From assembly GCF_024746815.1 (NCBI RefSeq), contig NZ_CP080525.1, positions 3,466,501 through 3,530,500 of the forward strand: DNA of 64,000 bases, in the 5' to 3' direction. The translations under genes were made by a program, and so were the position numbers. Position 1 is the stretch's first letter. Each line of letters begins with the position of its first letter. The DNA is from Mesorhizobium sp. AR07 (GTDB lineage: Bacteria > Pseudomonadota > Alphaproteobacteria > Rhizobiales > Rhizobiaceae). Positions 27,534-34,857 of the stretch are shown piece by piece. The notes beneath the pieces are model-generated. The model searched no databases. It worked only from the letters and a program-made list of their open reading frames with translations, and had not been told where the DNA came from.

Positions 27534-28475
27534 ATGACCAACGGCAACACGATCACACGCGAACGCATTGCCGCGATGGAGCCGCGCATCCGGCCCTATG
27601 TGCGCCACACACCGGTGCTGCGCGTCGACATGGCCGACTTCGACCGGCCGCCGCTGGCGGTCGACCTGAAGCTCGAATGCCTGCAGCATTCCGGCTCGTT
27701 CAAGGCGCGCGGTGCCTTCACCAATCTTTTGGAGCGACCTGTTCCCGAGGCCGGTGTCGTCGCCGCATCGGGTGGCAATCATGGCGCGGCGGTCGCCTAT
27801 GCTGCTATGCGGCTTGGCCACAAGGCGACCATCTTCGTTCCCGAAGTGAGCCCGCCGGCCAAGCTGGAGCGGATCCGCAGCTACGGCGCCGAGCTCATTG
27901 TCGGCGGCGCCCGCTATGCTGAGGCGCTGGCCGCCAGCGAGCGTTTCGCCGAGGAAACCGGCGCCTTGCAGATCCATGCCTTCAACCAGGAGGAAACGCT
28001 GATCGGCCAGGGCACGCTCGGGTTGGAGATCCAGAGCGATCTGCCTCACCTCGACACGCTGCTGGTCGCCGTCGGCGGCGGAGGCCTGATCGGCGGCATC
28101 GCCGCCTGGTTTGCCGGCCGCATCCGCATCATCGCCATCGAGCCGGAAGGAGCGCCGACGCTGCATCGCGCCTTCGAGGCCGGACGCCCTGTCGACGCGC
28201 CGGCCGAGGGCATCGCCGCCGATTCGCTGGCGCCAAAGCGCGTCGGCGACATGATGTTCCCGATAGCGGAGGCCTTTGTCGAACGCTCGATCCTGGTCAG
28301 CGACGACGACATCATCGCCGCGCAGAAGGCGTTGTGGAACCGGGTGCGCATCATTTCCGAACCGGGTGGCGCGGCCGCCTTCGCGGCGGTCCTGTCCGGG
28401 CGCTACGCGCCGGCACCAAGCGAACGCATCGCCGTGCTGGTCTGCGGGGCGAATGCGAACCCGGCAACCTTCTGA
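27534..28475 (+). CDS. Threonine/serine dehydratase, PLP-dependent
   Basis: The 313-residue fold-type II PLP enzyme holds the Lys Schiff base in LQHSGSFKARGAF (about residue 53), the substrate loop in ASGGNHGAAVAYAA, and the phosphate-binding Gly loop in VAVGGGGLIGGIAAW. EPGGAAAFAAVL lies near the C-terminus. No ACT regulatory domain is present, as in catabolic threonine dehydratases or serine racemase-like enzymes. Substrate (threonine, serine or a hydroxyamino acid) is not decidable. ATG 27534 is preferred over 27528 because GGGAG then has proper spacing. Divergent from the ArsR gene. Confidence 0.88.
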   Translation: MTNGNTITRERIAAMEPRIRPYVRHTPVLRVDMADFDRPPLAVDLKLECLQHSGSFKARGAFTNLLERPVPEAGVVAASGGNHGAAVAYAAMRLGHKATIFVPEVSPPAKLERIRSYGAELIVGGARYAEALAASERFAEETGALQIHAFNQEETLIGQGTLGLEIQSDLPHLDTLLVAVGGGGLIGGIAAWFAGRIRIIAIEPEGAPTLHRAFEAGRPVDAPAEGIAADSLAPKRVGDMMFPIAEAFVERSILVSDDDIIAAQKALWNRVRIISEPGGAAAFAAVLSGRYAPAPSERIAVLVCGANANPATF

Positions 28476-28591
28476 GCGAACCTTCGCGGCGGCCTTCACG
28501 TTTTTTCGAACTGCCTCGCCTTTGCCGTGTTTGCTGGTATTCTTCTGACTCGTGAGGCTTGGGCTATCCCGCCCGCCCCATGGAAGGGCCG

Positions 28592-31198
28592 ATGACGCAA
28601 CGACCCATCTTCAACAGCGATCGCGGCCTGGCCGGACGCCTTGCCTTGAGCCGGCTGGCGACACGGGTCTCGATGATGGTCGAGCGTGGCTGGCCGTTGC
28701 TGCTGCCGCTCTTCATCATCGCCAGCCTTTTCCTCAGCGTCTCCTGGCTCGGCATCTTCTCGCGGCTGCCGGATATGGCGCGCATCGGCCTTGTCGCCGC
28801 ATTCGGCGTGGCGGCGCTGGCCGCGCTCTATCCGTTGCGCTTCTTCCGCGTGCCTGACGCCACCGAAATCGACCGCCGGATCGAGGCGGCCAATGGCTTG
28901 TTGCACAGCCCCGTGCTGGTGCAGACCGACCGGCCAAGCGGCAGGGAAAGCAGCTTCTCGCAGGCGCTGTGGCGCGAACACCAGAAGCGCATGGCCGGAA
29001 AGCTCGGCAGCCTCGGTGCCGACCTGCCGCGCACGCGCGTGCCGGAGCGCGACCCCTGGGCGCTGCGCGCGGTGGCGGCGCTTCTGCTGGTTACCGCCTT
29101 TGCCTTCTCCTTCGGACCGACCGGCGGCCGGATGGCTGACGGGTTCAATGCCCATGGCGCGCACGATGCCGTGCCGCCGCGCATCGACGCCTGGGTGACG
29201 CCGCCGGCCTATACCGGCAAGCCGCCGATCTTCCTGACCGCCGACGCCAACCAGGCAACACCGGCCTTCACCGTTCCGGAAGGCAGCGACGTTTCGCTGC
29301 GCGTCACCGGCGGGTCGGGCAAGGAAACGCTTGCCTATACCAACAAGGACGGCAATTCCCGCGCCATCGACCCGGCCAGCCCGCAAGCCGCCGCTACGGC
29401 CAAGCCGACGGCAAGCCCGGCAACGCCATCCCCGACAACGCCATCAAAGGTGCGCCAGTTCACCGGCAAGCTGACCGGCGACGGCACGCTGACGCTGAAG
29501 TCGGGCGAGGATCAGCTCGGCCGCTGGGCCTTCGCCGTCGTGCCCGACAAGCCGCCGCAAATCCGCTTCGTCGGCGAACCGAAACGCGCCGCCAACGGTG
29601 CCCTCGAGCTCAACTACCAGATCGACGACGACTACGGCGCGGCCAGCGCCAAGGCGGTTTTCGCGCTCGCCGATCCGCAGGCACCCAATGCGCATCCGCT
29701 CTATGGTCCGCCTGAAATGGCGCTCTCGCTGCCGCGCCGTGGCGGCAAGTCGAACGCCGCCAGGACGTCGAAGGACCTGACCGAGCATGTCTGGGCCGGC
29801 AGCAGCATCAAGCTGACGCTGTTTGCCACCGACGATGCCGGACACACCGCATCGAGCGAGACCAAGACGTTGCCGATGCCGCAGCGGCCATTCGCCAATC
29901 CGCTGGCGCGGGCGGTGATCGAGCAACGCCGCCTGCTGGCACTCGATGCCAACGCCAAGCCGCGTGTGCTCGACCTGATGGACGCGATCACGCTGCGGCC
30001 CGAGGACACGTTCGACAACATGTCCCACTACCTCGCCATCATGAGCGCCCGCAGCCGGCTGAAGATGGCCGTCAGCGACGACCAGTTGCGCAACGAGGTG
30101 TCCTATCTCTGGGAAATCGCGCTCGGCATCGAGGAAGGCAACCTCTCGGCCGCGGAAAAGCGGCTGCGCCAGGCGCAGCAGGCACTGCAGGACGCCATCA
30201 AGAACGGCGCCAGCGACGCGGAAATCGAAAAGGCGATGAAGGAACTGCGCGAGGCGATGAACCAGTTCCTGCAGGAATTCGCGGAACGCGCCAAGCAGAA
30301 TCCCAACGCGCCGCAGATGCAGCAGAACGGCCAAGAACTGCGCCAGAGCGACATCGACCGCATGATGAACCAGATCGAGAATCTGGCCAAGTCGGGCGAT
30401 CGCGACAAGGCGCAGCAATTGCTGTCGCAACTGCAGGACATGATGAACAATCTGCAGGCCGGCCGTCAGCAGCAAGGCGGTCAGCAGGACAGCGAGATGC
30501 GCCAGCAGATGGACAAGCTCGGCGAGATCCTGCGGCGCCAGCAGGAGATGATGAACGACACCTTCCGTATGGATCAGATGCAGCGCGGCGAGCGCCAGCG
30601 CGGGCAGAACCGCGACGAGCAGCTCGGCCAGAACGGTCAGCAAGATCAATCGGGCGAAAACGGCAAGCCCGGCCAGGATGGCCAGCCGAAGCCGATGACG
30701 CCGCAGGAATTCGCCGACGCGCTGAAACAGCTGCAGCAAGGCCAGGGCCAGCTGAAAAGCGATCTCGAGCAGCTGAAGAAAGGGCTCGAAGGCATGGGCA
30801 TGGAGCCCAATGAAGGATTTGGCGAGGCCGGCAAGTCGATGGGCAATGCCGAGCAGGCGCTCGGCGATGGCGAAGGCGATCAGGCCGTCGGCCACCAGGG
30901 CCGCGCGCTGGAAGCGCTGCGCAAGGGCGCCAAGGACATGATGAAGCAGATGCAAGCCATGCAGGGCGATCAGGGCGGCAGCCAGGAAGGCGGCCGCCAG
31001 CAGAACGCCGACCGTGACCCGCTCGGCCGGCCGCGCGCCAGCCAGGGCCCCGATTTCGGCGATTCGGTGAAGGTGCCCGACGAGATCGACGTGCAGCGCG
31101 CCCGCCAGATTCTGGAAGCGATCCGCAAGCGGCTCGGCAATGCGCTCAGCCCCGACATCGAACGCAGCTATCTGGAACGGTTGCTCGAGCTGAAATAG
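28592..31198 (+). CDS. TIGR02302-family membrane protein (DUF4175)
   Basis: The large protein has about 868 residues. Two N-terminal helices (about residues 38-58 and 63-85) come first and a third near 165. Then comes a long periplasmic region with beta character and a Pro/Ala-rich linker (near 280), and a C-terminal low-complexity part from about 560. The low-complexity part is very rich in Gln, Met, Gly and Asn (QQQGGQQDSEM, NGQQDQSGENGKPG) and helical (coiled-coil forming). This matches the alphaproteobacterial TIGR02302/DUF4175 family of unknown function. The ATG at 28592 (MTQRPIFNSD) has AAGGG upstream; an earlier in-frame start exists at 28559. It lies downstream of the lysA region, a placement I recall in other rhizobia. 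Confidence 0.85.
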   Translation: MTQRPIFNSDRGLAGRLALSRLATRVSMMVERGWPLLLPLFIIASLFLSVSWLGIFSRLPDMARIGLVAAFGVAALAALYPLRFFRVPDATEIDRRIEAANGLLHSPVLVQTDRPSGRESSFSQALWREHQKRMAGKLGSLGADLPRTRVPERDPWALRAVAALLLVTAFAFSFGPTGGRMADGFNAHGAHDAVPPRIDAWVTPPAYTGKPPIFLTADANQATPAFTVPEGSDVSLRVTGGSGKETLAYTNKDGNSRAIDPASPQAAATAKPTASPATPSPTTPSKVRQFTGKLTGDGTLTLKSGEDQLGRWAFAVVPDKPPQIRFVGEPKRAANGALELNYQIDDDYGAASAKAVFALADPQAPNAHPLYGPPEMALSLPRRGGKSNAARTSKDLTEHVWAGSSIKLTLFATDDAGHTASSETKTLPMPQRPFANPLARAVIEQRRLLALDANAKPRVLDLMDAITLRPEDTFDNMSHYLAIMSARSRLKMAVSDDQLRNEVSYLWEIALGIEEGNLSAAEKRLRQAQQALQDAIKNGASDAEIEKAMKELREAMNQFLQEFAERAKQNPNAPQMQQNGQELRQSDIDRMMNQIENLAKSGDRDKAQQLLSQLQDMMNNLQAGRQQQGGQQDSEMRQQMDKLGEILRRQQEMMNDTFRMDQMQRGERQRGQNRDEQLGQNGQQDQSGENGKPGQDGQPKPMTPQEFADALKQLQQGQGQLKSDLEQLKKGLEGMGMEPNEGFGEAGKSMGNAEQALGDGEGDQAVGHQGRALEALRKGAKDMMKQMQAMQGDQGGSQEGGRQQNADRDPLGRPRASQGPDFGDSVKVPDEIDVQRARQILEAIRKRLGNALSPDIERSYLERLLELK

Positions 31199-31254
31199 GG
31201 ATTGCAGCCCCGCCTTCACCCCGCCCGAAAACCCTCTCGAACGGTGGCAACACC

Positions 31255-31626
31255 ATGCCGAAACTTGGCGCCATAACGGCCATCCTGCGCATCTTCGACA
31301 TTGCCAAGGCGCGCGAATTCTATGTCGGCTTCCTCGGTTTCGAGGTGCAATGGGAGCATCGCTTCGACGACAATGCGCCGCTTTACATGGCGGTCGGCCG
31401 CGACGGCTGCGTGCTGCATCTCAGCGAGCATCACGGCGATGGCGCACCTGGCATTGCCGTGCGCATCAAGGTCGAAGACATCGCGGCACTTCATCGCGAA
31501 CTGATCGGCAAAAACTACCGCTTCGCCAGGCCGGGCCTGGAAGAGACGCCGTGGAAATCCCGCGAGGTATCGGTCGCCGATCCGTTCGGCAACCGGCTGC
31601 ATTTCTACGAGGATGCCGCAGGCTGA
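31255..31626 (+). CDS. Glyoxalase/bleomycin-resistance (VOC) superfamily protein
   Basis: The 123-residue single VOC domain has ILRIFDIAKAREFYVGFLGF at the N-terminus, VLHLSEHHGDG in the middle and REVSVADPFGNRLHFYED at the C-terminus. These supply the paired beta-alpha-beta-beta-beta modules and the Glu/His metal ligands seen in the family. It is close to the BLMT-type 'glyoxalase superfamily' proteins often annotated as bleomycin binding. No signal peptide. It stands 56 bases after the TIGR02302 gene. Confidence 0.8.
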   Translation: MPKLGAITAILRIFDIAKAREFYVGFLGFEVQWEHRFDDNAPLYMAVGRDGCVLHLSEHHGDGAPGIAVRIKVEDIAALHRELIGKNYRFARPGLEETPWKSREVSVADPFGNRLHFYEDAAG

Positions 31627-31639
31627 GTCTTTGTTTTGT

Positions 31640-31686
31640 GCATGTCGTTATCCCAAGACCGCCGCACACTCTTGAGCGACACGCAC
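31640..31686. repeat. Repeat family B, copy left of the IS630 element
   Basis: GCATGTCGTTATCCCAAGAC and the complementary-like end GAGCGACACGCAC form an imperfect palindrome. It matches the copy at 40091-40136 when that is inverted. The IS630 element begins three bases further, after a TA. Confidence 0.65.
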
Positions 31687-31688
31687 TA

Positions 31689-32730
31689 AAGCGTGTCGCG
31701 ATTAATTGGCCTCATATCCGGCAGCCTTGAAGAAGTTTCTGCATTCGGCTGGCTCGAACAGGTGGCAGATATCGCCGAGAGCGTCGCAGAGGGCATCGAA
31801 AGTTCTGGCCGCCTTCTTTCGCAGCCGCGCCTTGAGTTTTGAGTAGGCCATCTCGATCGGATTGAGATCGGGTGAGTATGGCGGCAGGAACAGGAGCCAT
31901 GCGCCCCTTTGGCGAACCAGTTGGGCAGCGCGCTCGTTCTTGTGGAAGCCGACATTATCGAGAATGACGACATCGCCGGGCGACAGTTCGGGAGCGAGCT
32001 GCGTTTCGACGTAGCGTTCGAAGATGGCGGCATTCATCGGCGCGTTGACGATCCACGGCGCGACAAGACCGTGACATCGCAGCCCGGCGATGAAGGTCTG
32101 CGTCTGCCATTTGCCGAATGGCGCATGCGTCCTGAAGCGCTCGCCCTTCGGCGCCCAGCCGGTGCGTTTGGTCAGTTTGGTATTGGTCGACGTCTCATCG
32201 ATGAAGATCAGCCGCGCCAAAGCCTTGTTGAAGAAGCGCTTTCGCCGCCCGATCCACAGTTCACGCGCCTGGCGCACGTCGGCCCGCTGCTGCTCGCTGG
32301 CCAGTAGAGTTTTTTTATGACTGAGCCCAAGGCGATTGAGCAGGCGACCGACATTGGAGCGGTGCACGCTCACCCCGCGCACCTCCAGCTCGACGCAAAG
32401 CTCATCTAGCGTCAGTTCGCCGGTCTCGGCCAACCGCGAGCGGACAAACTCGGCATGCGGCTCAAGCTTGCCGCCGCCCACATGGCCCTGCCGACGCGCT
32501 TCAAGCGAACCGGTCTGCCGCCGCAGGTTGATCAGATTGTTCACAAAGCGAGGCGAAACGCGGAAATGGCGCGCAGCCTCGCGGTGACCATGTCCCTCAT
32601 CGACATACGCAACAACACGCCGACGCAACTCAAGCGGTAGCGGCTTGCCCATCGCGGTCTCCTTTCAGCCGCAATGAATCACGAACTCAAATCTATGGGA
32701 ATCCTGAATCCCTTAAATCGCGACACGCTT
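31689..32730. mobile_element. IS630-family insertion sequence, complete
   Basis: The element is 1042 bases long with perfect 15-base terminal inverted repeats: AAGCGTGTCGCGATT at 31689-31703, and its complement at 32716-32730. TA flanks both ends (31687-31688 and 32731-32732), the target duplication expected for IS630/Tc1-mariner elements. One transposase gene fills it on the minus strand. Ends and gene are intact, so it may be active. Confidence 0.93.
31702..32652 (-). CDS. IS630-family transposase
   Basis: The 316-residue transposase is in one uninterrupted frame. The N-terminal paired helix-turn-helix DNA-binding region (MGKPLPLELRRRVVAYVDEG, GHREAARHFRVSPRFVNNLI, then a winged-helix part) precedes the DDE domain: FIDETSTNT (first Asp), VILDNVGFHK (second Asp) and the hallmark PPYSPDLNPIEMAYSKLKA (the final Glu). 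Many IS630 relatives split the gene over two frames with programmed frameshifting; this one does not. The stop codon lies inside the left inverted repeat. Confidence 0.95.
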   Translation of the reverse strand: MGKPLPLELRRRVVAYVDEGHGHREAARHFRVSPRFVNNLINLRRQTGSLEARRQGHVGGGKLEPHAEFVRSRLAETGELTLDELCVELEVRGVSVHRSNVGRLLNRLGLSHKKTLLASEQQRADVRQARELWIGRRKRFFNKALARLIFIDETSTNTKLTKRTGWAPKGERFRTHAPFGKWQTQTFIAGLRCHGLVAPWIVNAPMNAAIFERYVETQLAPELSPGDVVILDNVGFHKNERAAQLVRQRGAWLLFLPPYSPDLNPIEMAYSKLKARLRKKAARTFDALCDALGDICHLFEPAECRNFFKAAGYEAN

Positions 32731-32732
32731 TA

Positions 32733-32832
32733 GAGCAGTTCACCGTTTCACGGAAACGCCGAACCGTTCTATCTCTTTGTTTTGATGCAATTCCGGACGG
32801 AAAACCGTTTCACACTTTTCCTGGAATTGCTC
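32733..32832. repeat. MITE-like repeat, family A (copy 3), TA-flanked
   Basis: The copy begins GAGCAGTTC and ends GAATTGCTC, inverted ends of each other with one mismatch. TA lies on both sides (32731-32732 and 32833-32834). It carries the GTTTCACGGAAACGCCGAAC module of copy 2 but lacks the central hairpin of copies 1 and 2. Its left TA is also the right target duplication of the IS630 element. Confidence 0.85.
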
Positions 32833-33695
32833 TAAATCTGCCTGTTGACGAACGCCTCGCGGATCGCCTCTTGCATGCCGTCGATCGCCTCGCCGGAGGC
32901 ATTCGGGTTGCGATGCATGACCACATTCGAGGAATCGATGTCGCCGAACCCGTCCGCGGACGTCAGTTCGCGACAGCCGGCCGGAATGTTGCTGCGCGAG
33001 ATCGGCGCGATCGCCAGCCCCGAGGTGACGGCGAGCTTGAGACCGCCGGTGGTGTCGCTGGTATAGGCGACACGATAGGCGAGGCTGCGCTGCTCCAGCG
33101 ATTTGACGGCAAAATCCTTGCACCAGCCGGCCCGGTTGTAGAGGGCGATCGGCACCGGCCGCTCCTCATGCATGTGATGCAGGGTCGATGTTACCCATAC
33201 GGTCGGATCGTGCATCAGCACTTCGCCGCCGGCAGGGTCCTGCCATTCGAACACCACGCAGAGATCGAGTTCGCCGGCGGCGAGCGCTGCGATCTGCGCG
33301 CCTGAGTGCGCATAGCGCACGGTAACCTCGACCTGTGTGTGGCGCTTCGAAAAAGCGCCGAGTGCGCGCGACAGGATGGCGTGGCCATATTCCTCCGGAA
33401 TGCCGATGCGCACCGGCCCGCCAAGCGGCGCTGCCGCCATCGAGGCCGCCGTCTCGTCGAGCAGTGAGACGATGCGGCGGGCGTTGACGATGAGTTCGTC
33501 GCCACGCCGCGTCAGCGCGACGCCGCGCGAACCGCGCTCGAACAGGCTGTCGCCGATCAGCTCCTCGAGCTTCTTCATCTGCATCGACACCGCCGACTGG
33601 GTGCGGCCGGCCTGCTCCGCCGCCCTGGTGAAATTGCCGGCCTCGGCAATCGCCACGAAGGTGCGCAGAAGATCGCTGTCGAGGGTCGGCCGCAT
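32832..33695 (-). CDS. LysR-family transcriptional regulator
   Basis: The 287-residue LTTR has its helix-turn-helix at residues 8-65 (LLRTFVAIAEAGNFTRAAEQ, then TQSAVSMQMKKLEELIG) and its effector domain from about 90 (GGPVRIGIPEEYGHAILSRA). It resembles the subfamily whose members sit beside small transporters. It diverges from the EamA transporter gene (starts 203 bases apart) and may control it. The stop codon uses the TA flank of the repeat, so the repeat may have fixed the 3' end of the gene. Confidence 0.9.
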   Translation of the reverse strand: MRPTLDSDLLRTFVAIAEAGNFTRAAEQAGRTQSAVSMQMKKLEELIGDSLFERGSRGVALTRRGDELIVNARRIVSLLDETAASMAAAPLGGPVRIGIPEEYGHAILSRALGAFSKRHTQVEVTVRYAHSGAQIAALAAGELDLCVVFEWQDPAGGEVLMHDPTVWVTSTLHHMHEERPVPIALYNRAGWCKDFAVKSLEQRSLAYRVAYTSDTTGGLKLAVTSGLAIAPISRSNIPAGCRELTSADGFGDIDSSNVVMHRNPNASGEAIDGMQEAIREAFVNRQI

Positions 33696-33751
33696 AGGAA
33701 TCCGCCATCAGGAAATTTGATTTCAGATATCATTCCAATTCGTTTGCAACA

Positions 33752-33840
33752 TGTCAAATGCCGGACGATAGTCCCCTCACCCCATTGGATATGCGGCCGC
33801 GAAATCGGCCGCGGACCAATTCGAAGAGTCCTCACTCATG
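33752..33840 (+). promoter_or_regulatory. Structured leader RNA before the EamA transporter gene
   Basis: The leader contains a long two-part hairpin. ATTGG (33784-33788) pairs with CCAAT (33816-33820). Inside it GCGGCCG (33793-33799) pairs with CGGCCGC (33806-33812) around a CGAAAT loop. A six-codon frame, ATGTCAAATGCCGGACGATAG, begins near 33751. It is followed at once by an intrinsic terminator, and there is no upstream plus-strand gene to terminate. I therefore infer a regulatory leader (riboswitch or attenuator) that I do not recognise. Confidence 0.45.
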
Positions 33841-33873
33841 CCCGCTGCCCGAAACGGTGGCGGGTTCTTTTTC
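33841..33873 (+). terminator. Attenuator-type terminator 25 bases before the EamA gene
   Basis: CCCGCTGCC (33841-33849) pairs with GGTGGCGGG (33856-33864) using two wobble pairs around a CGAAAC loop, then TTCTTTTTC. It lies between the structured leader and the ribosome-binding site (GGAAGG) of the transporter gene, so it would act on that gene's own transcript. Confidence 0.7.
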
Positions 33874-33897
33874 GCTTGCAGGGAGCCCGGAAGGCAC

Positions 33898-34848
33898 ATG
33901 CAGAACCGGATGGTGCTTGGCATCCTGAGCCTGTGCCTGGGCGTGCTGGTCTTTTCTCTGCAGGATCCGCTCGTCAAAGCCGTGTCGAGCGGCTACCCGG
34001 TGACCGAGGTGATGGCGATCCGCTCGATCGTCGCCTTGCCGATCCTGATCGTTCTGGTCCAAGCCGATGTCGGCTTGCCGGCGATCCTGTCGAAGCGATT
34101 CGGCATGCTGACGATACGCGCTTTCATTCAGTTCACCTCCTATACGGTGTATTACCTGGCCATCGCCGCCTTGCCGCTGGCCGACGCGGTGGCGCTCTAT
34201 TTCATGGCGCCGCTGTTCATCATGATGCTGGCAGGGCCATATCTTGGCGAGCGTGTCTCCTGGCAGACGCTGGCGACCGTGCTGATCGGGCTGTTCGGCG
34301 TCGTCGTGATGCTGCGCCCCGGCGCCGGGCTGTTCGACTGGGCGGCGCTGCTGTCGCTGGGCTCGGCGGCGCTGTACGGTTTTTCGCAGCTGATGGCCCG
34401 CAAGATCGGCGATACCGAATCGTCCACCGTCATGGCCTTCTATCAGAACGGCGCCTATCTGGTCGGCGCCGCCGTGGTTGCCGGCGCGTTCCACCTGGCC
34501 GGGATCACCCACGCCGTCCACCCGAGCCTGGAATTCCTGGTGCGGCCCTGGCTTTGGCCGACGCTGCCCGATTTTCTCAAGATGGCGGCCTGCGGCTTCG
34601 TCGCCTCGGCCGGCATGATCCTGCTGTCGCAGGCCTACCGGATGGCACCGGCCAACCGCGTTGCCACATTCGAATACACCGGCATCCTGTGGTCGCCGCT
34701 GTGGGGCTTCCTGTTCTTCGCCGAGGTGCCGCGGACGACGACCGCGATCGGCGCGGCCCTGATCATCGGCGCCGGCCTGCTCGCACTCAACTCCGAACGC
34801 CGCAAGAGTGCTCCGCCCGTGCTTGCCGCCACCAGCGACACGGCATAA
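33898..34848 (+). CDS. DMT-superfamily (EamA) transporter
   Basis: The 316-residue inner-membrane protein has ten predicted helices in two EamA repeats: LCLGVLVFSLQDPLVKAVSS in the first helix, and the second repeat from about residue 155 (LLSLGSAALYGFSQLMARK). The segment TFEYTGILWSPLWGFLFFAEVP near residue 260 is typical of this group of drug/metabolite exporters. ATG 33898 (MQNRMVLGILS) has GGAAGG upstream. The frame also opens at 33838, but that part holds the terminator. Divergent from a LysR gene and behind a leader that can terminate. Substrate unknown. Confidence 0.88.
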   Translation: MQNRMVLGILSLCLGVLVFSLQDPLVKAVSSGYPVTEVMAIRSIVALPILIVLVQADVGLPAILSKRFGMLTIRAFIQFTSYTVYYLAIAALPLADAVALYFMAPLFIMMLAGPYLGERVSWQTLATVLIGLFGVVVMLRPGAGLFDWAALLSLGSAALYGFSQLMARKIGDTESSTVMAFYQNGAYLVGAAVVAGAFHLAGITHAVHPSLEFLVRPWLWPTLPDFLKMAACGFVASAGMILLSQAYRMAPANRVATFEYTGILWSPLWGFLFFAEVPRTTTAIGAALIIGAGLLALNSERRKSAPPVLAATSDTA

Positions 34849-34857
34849 GGCCCGGTG

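Noticed and set aside
29444..31219. Minus-strand Leu/His-rich open frame over the TIGR02302 gene
   Set aside because: The Gln-rich low-complexity stretch on the plus strand reads as Leu/Ala repeats in antisense. It is not a gene.
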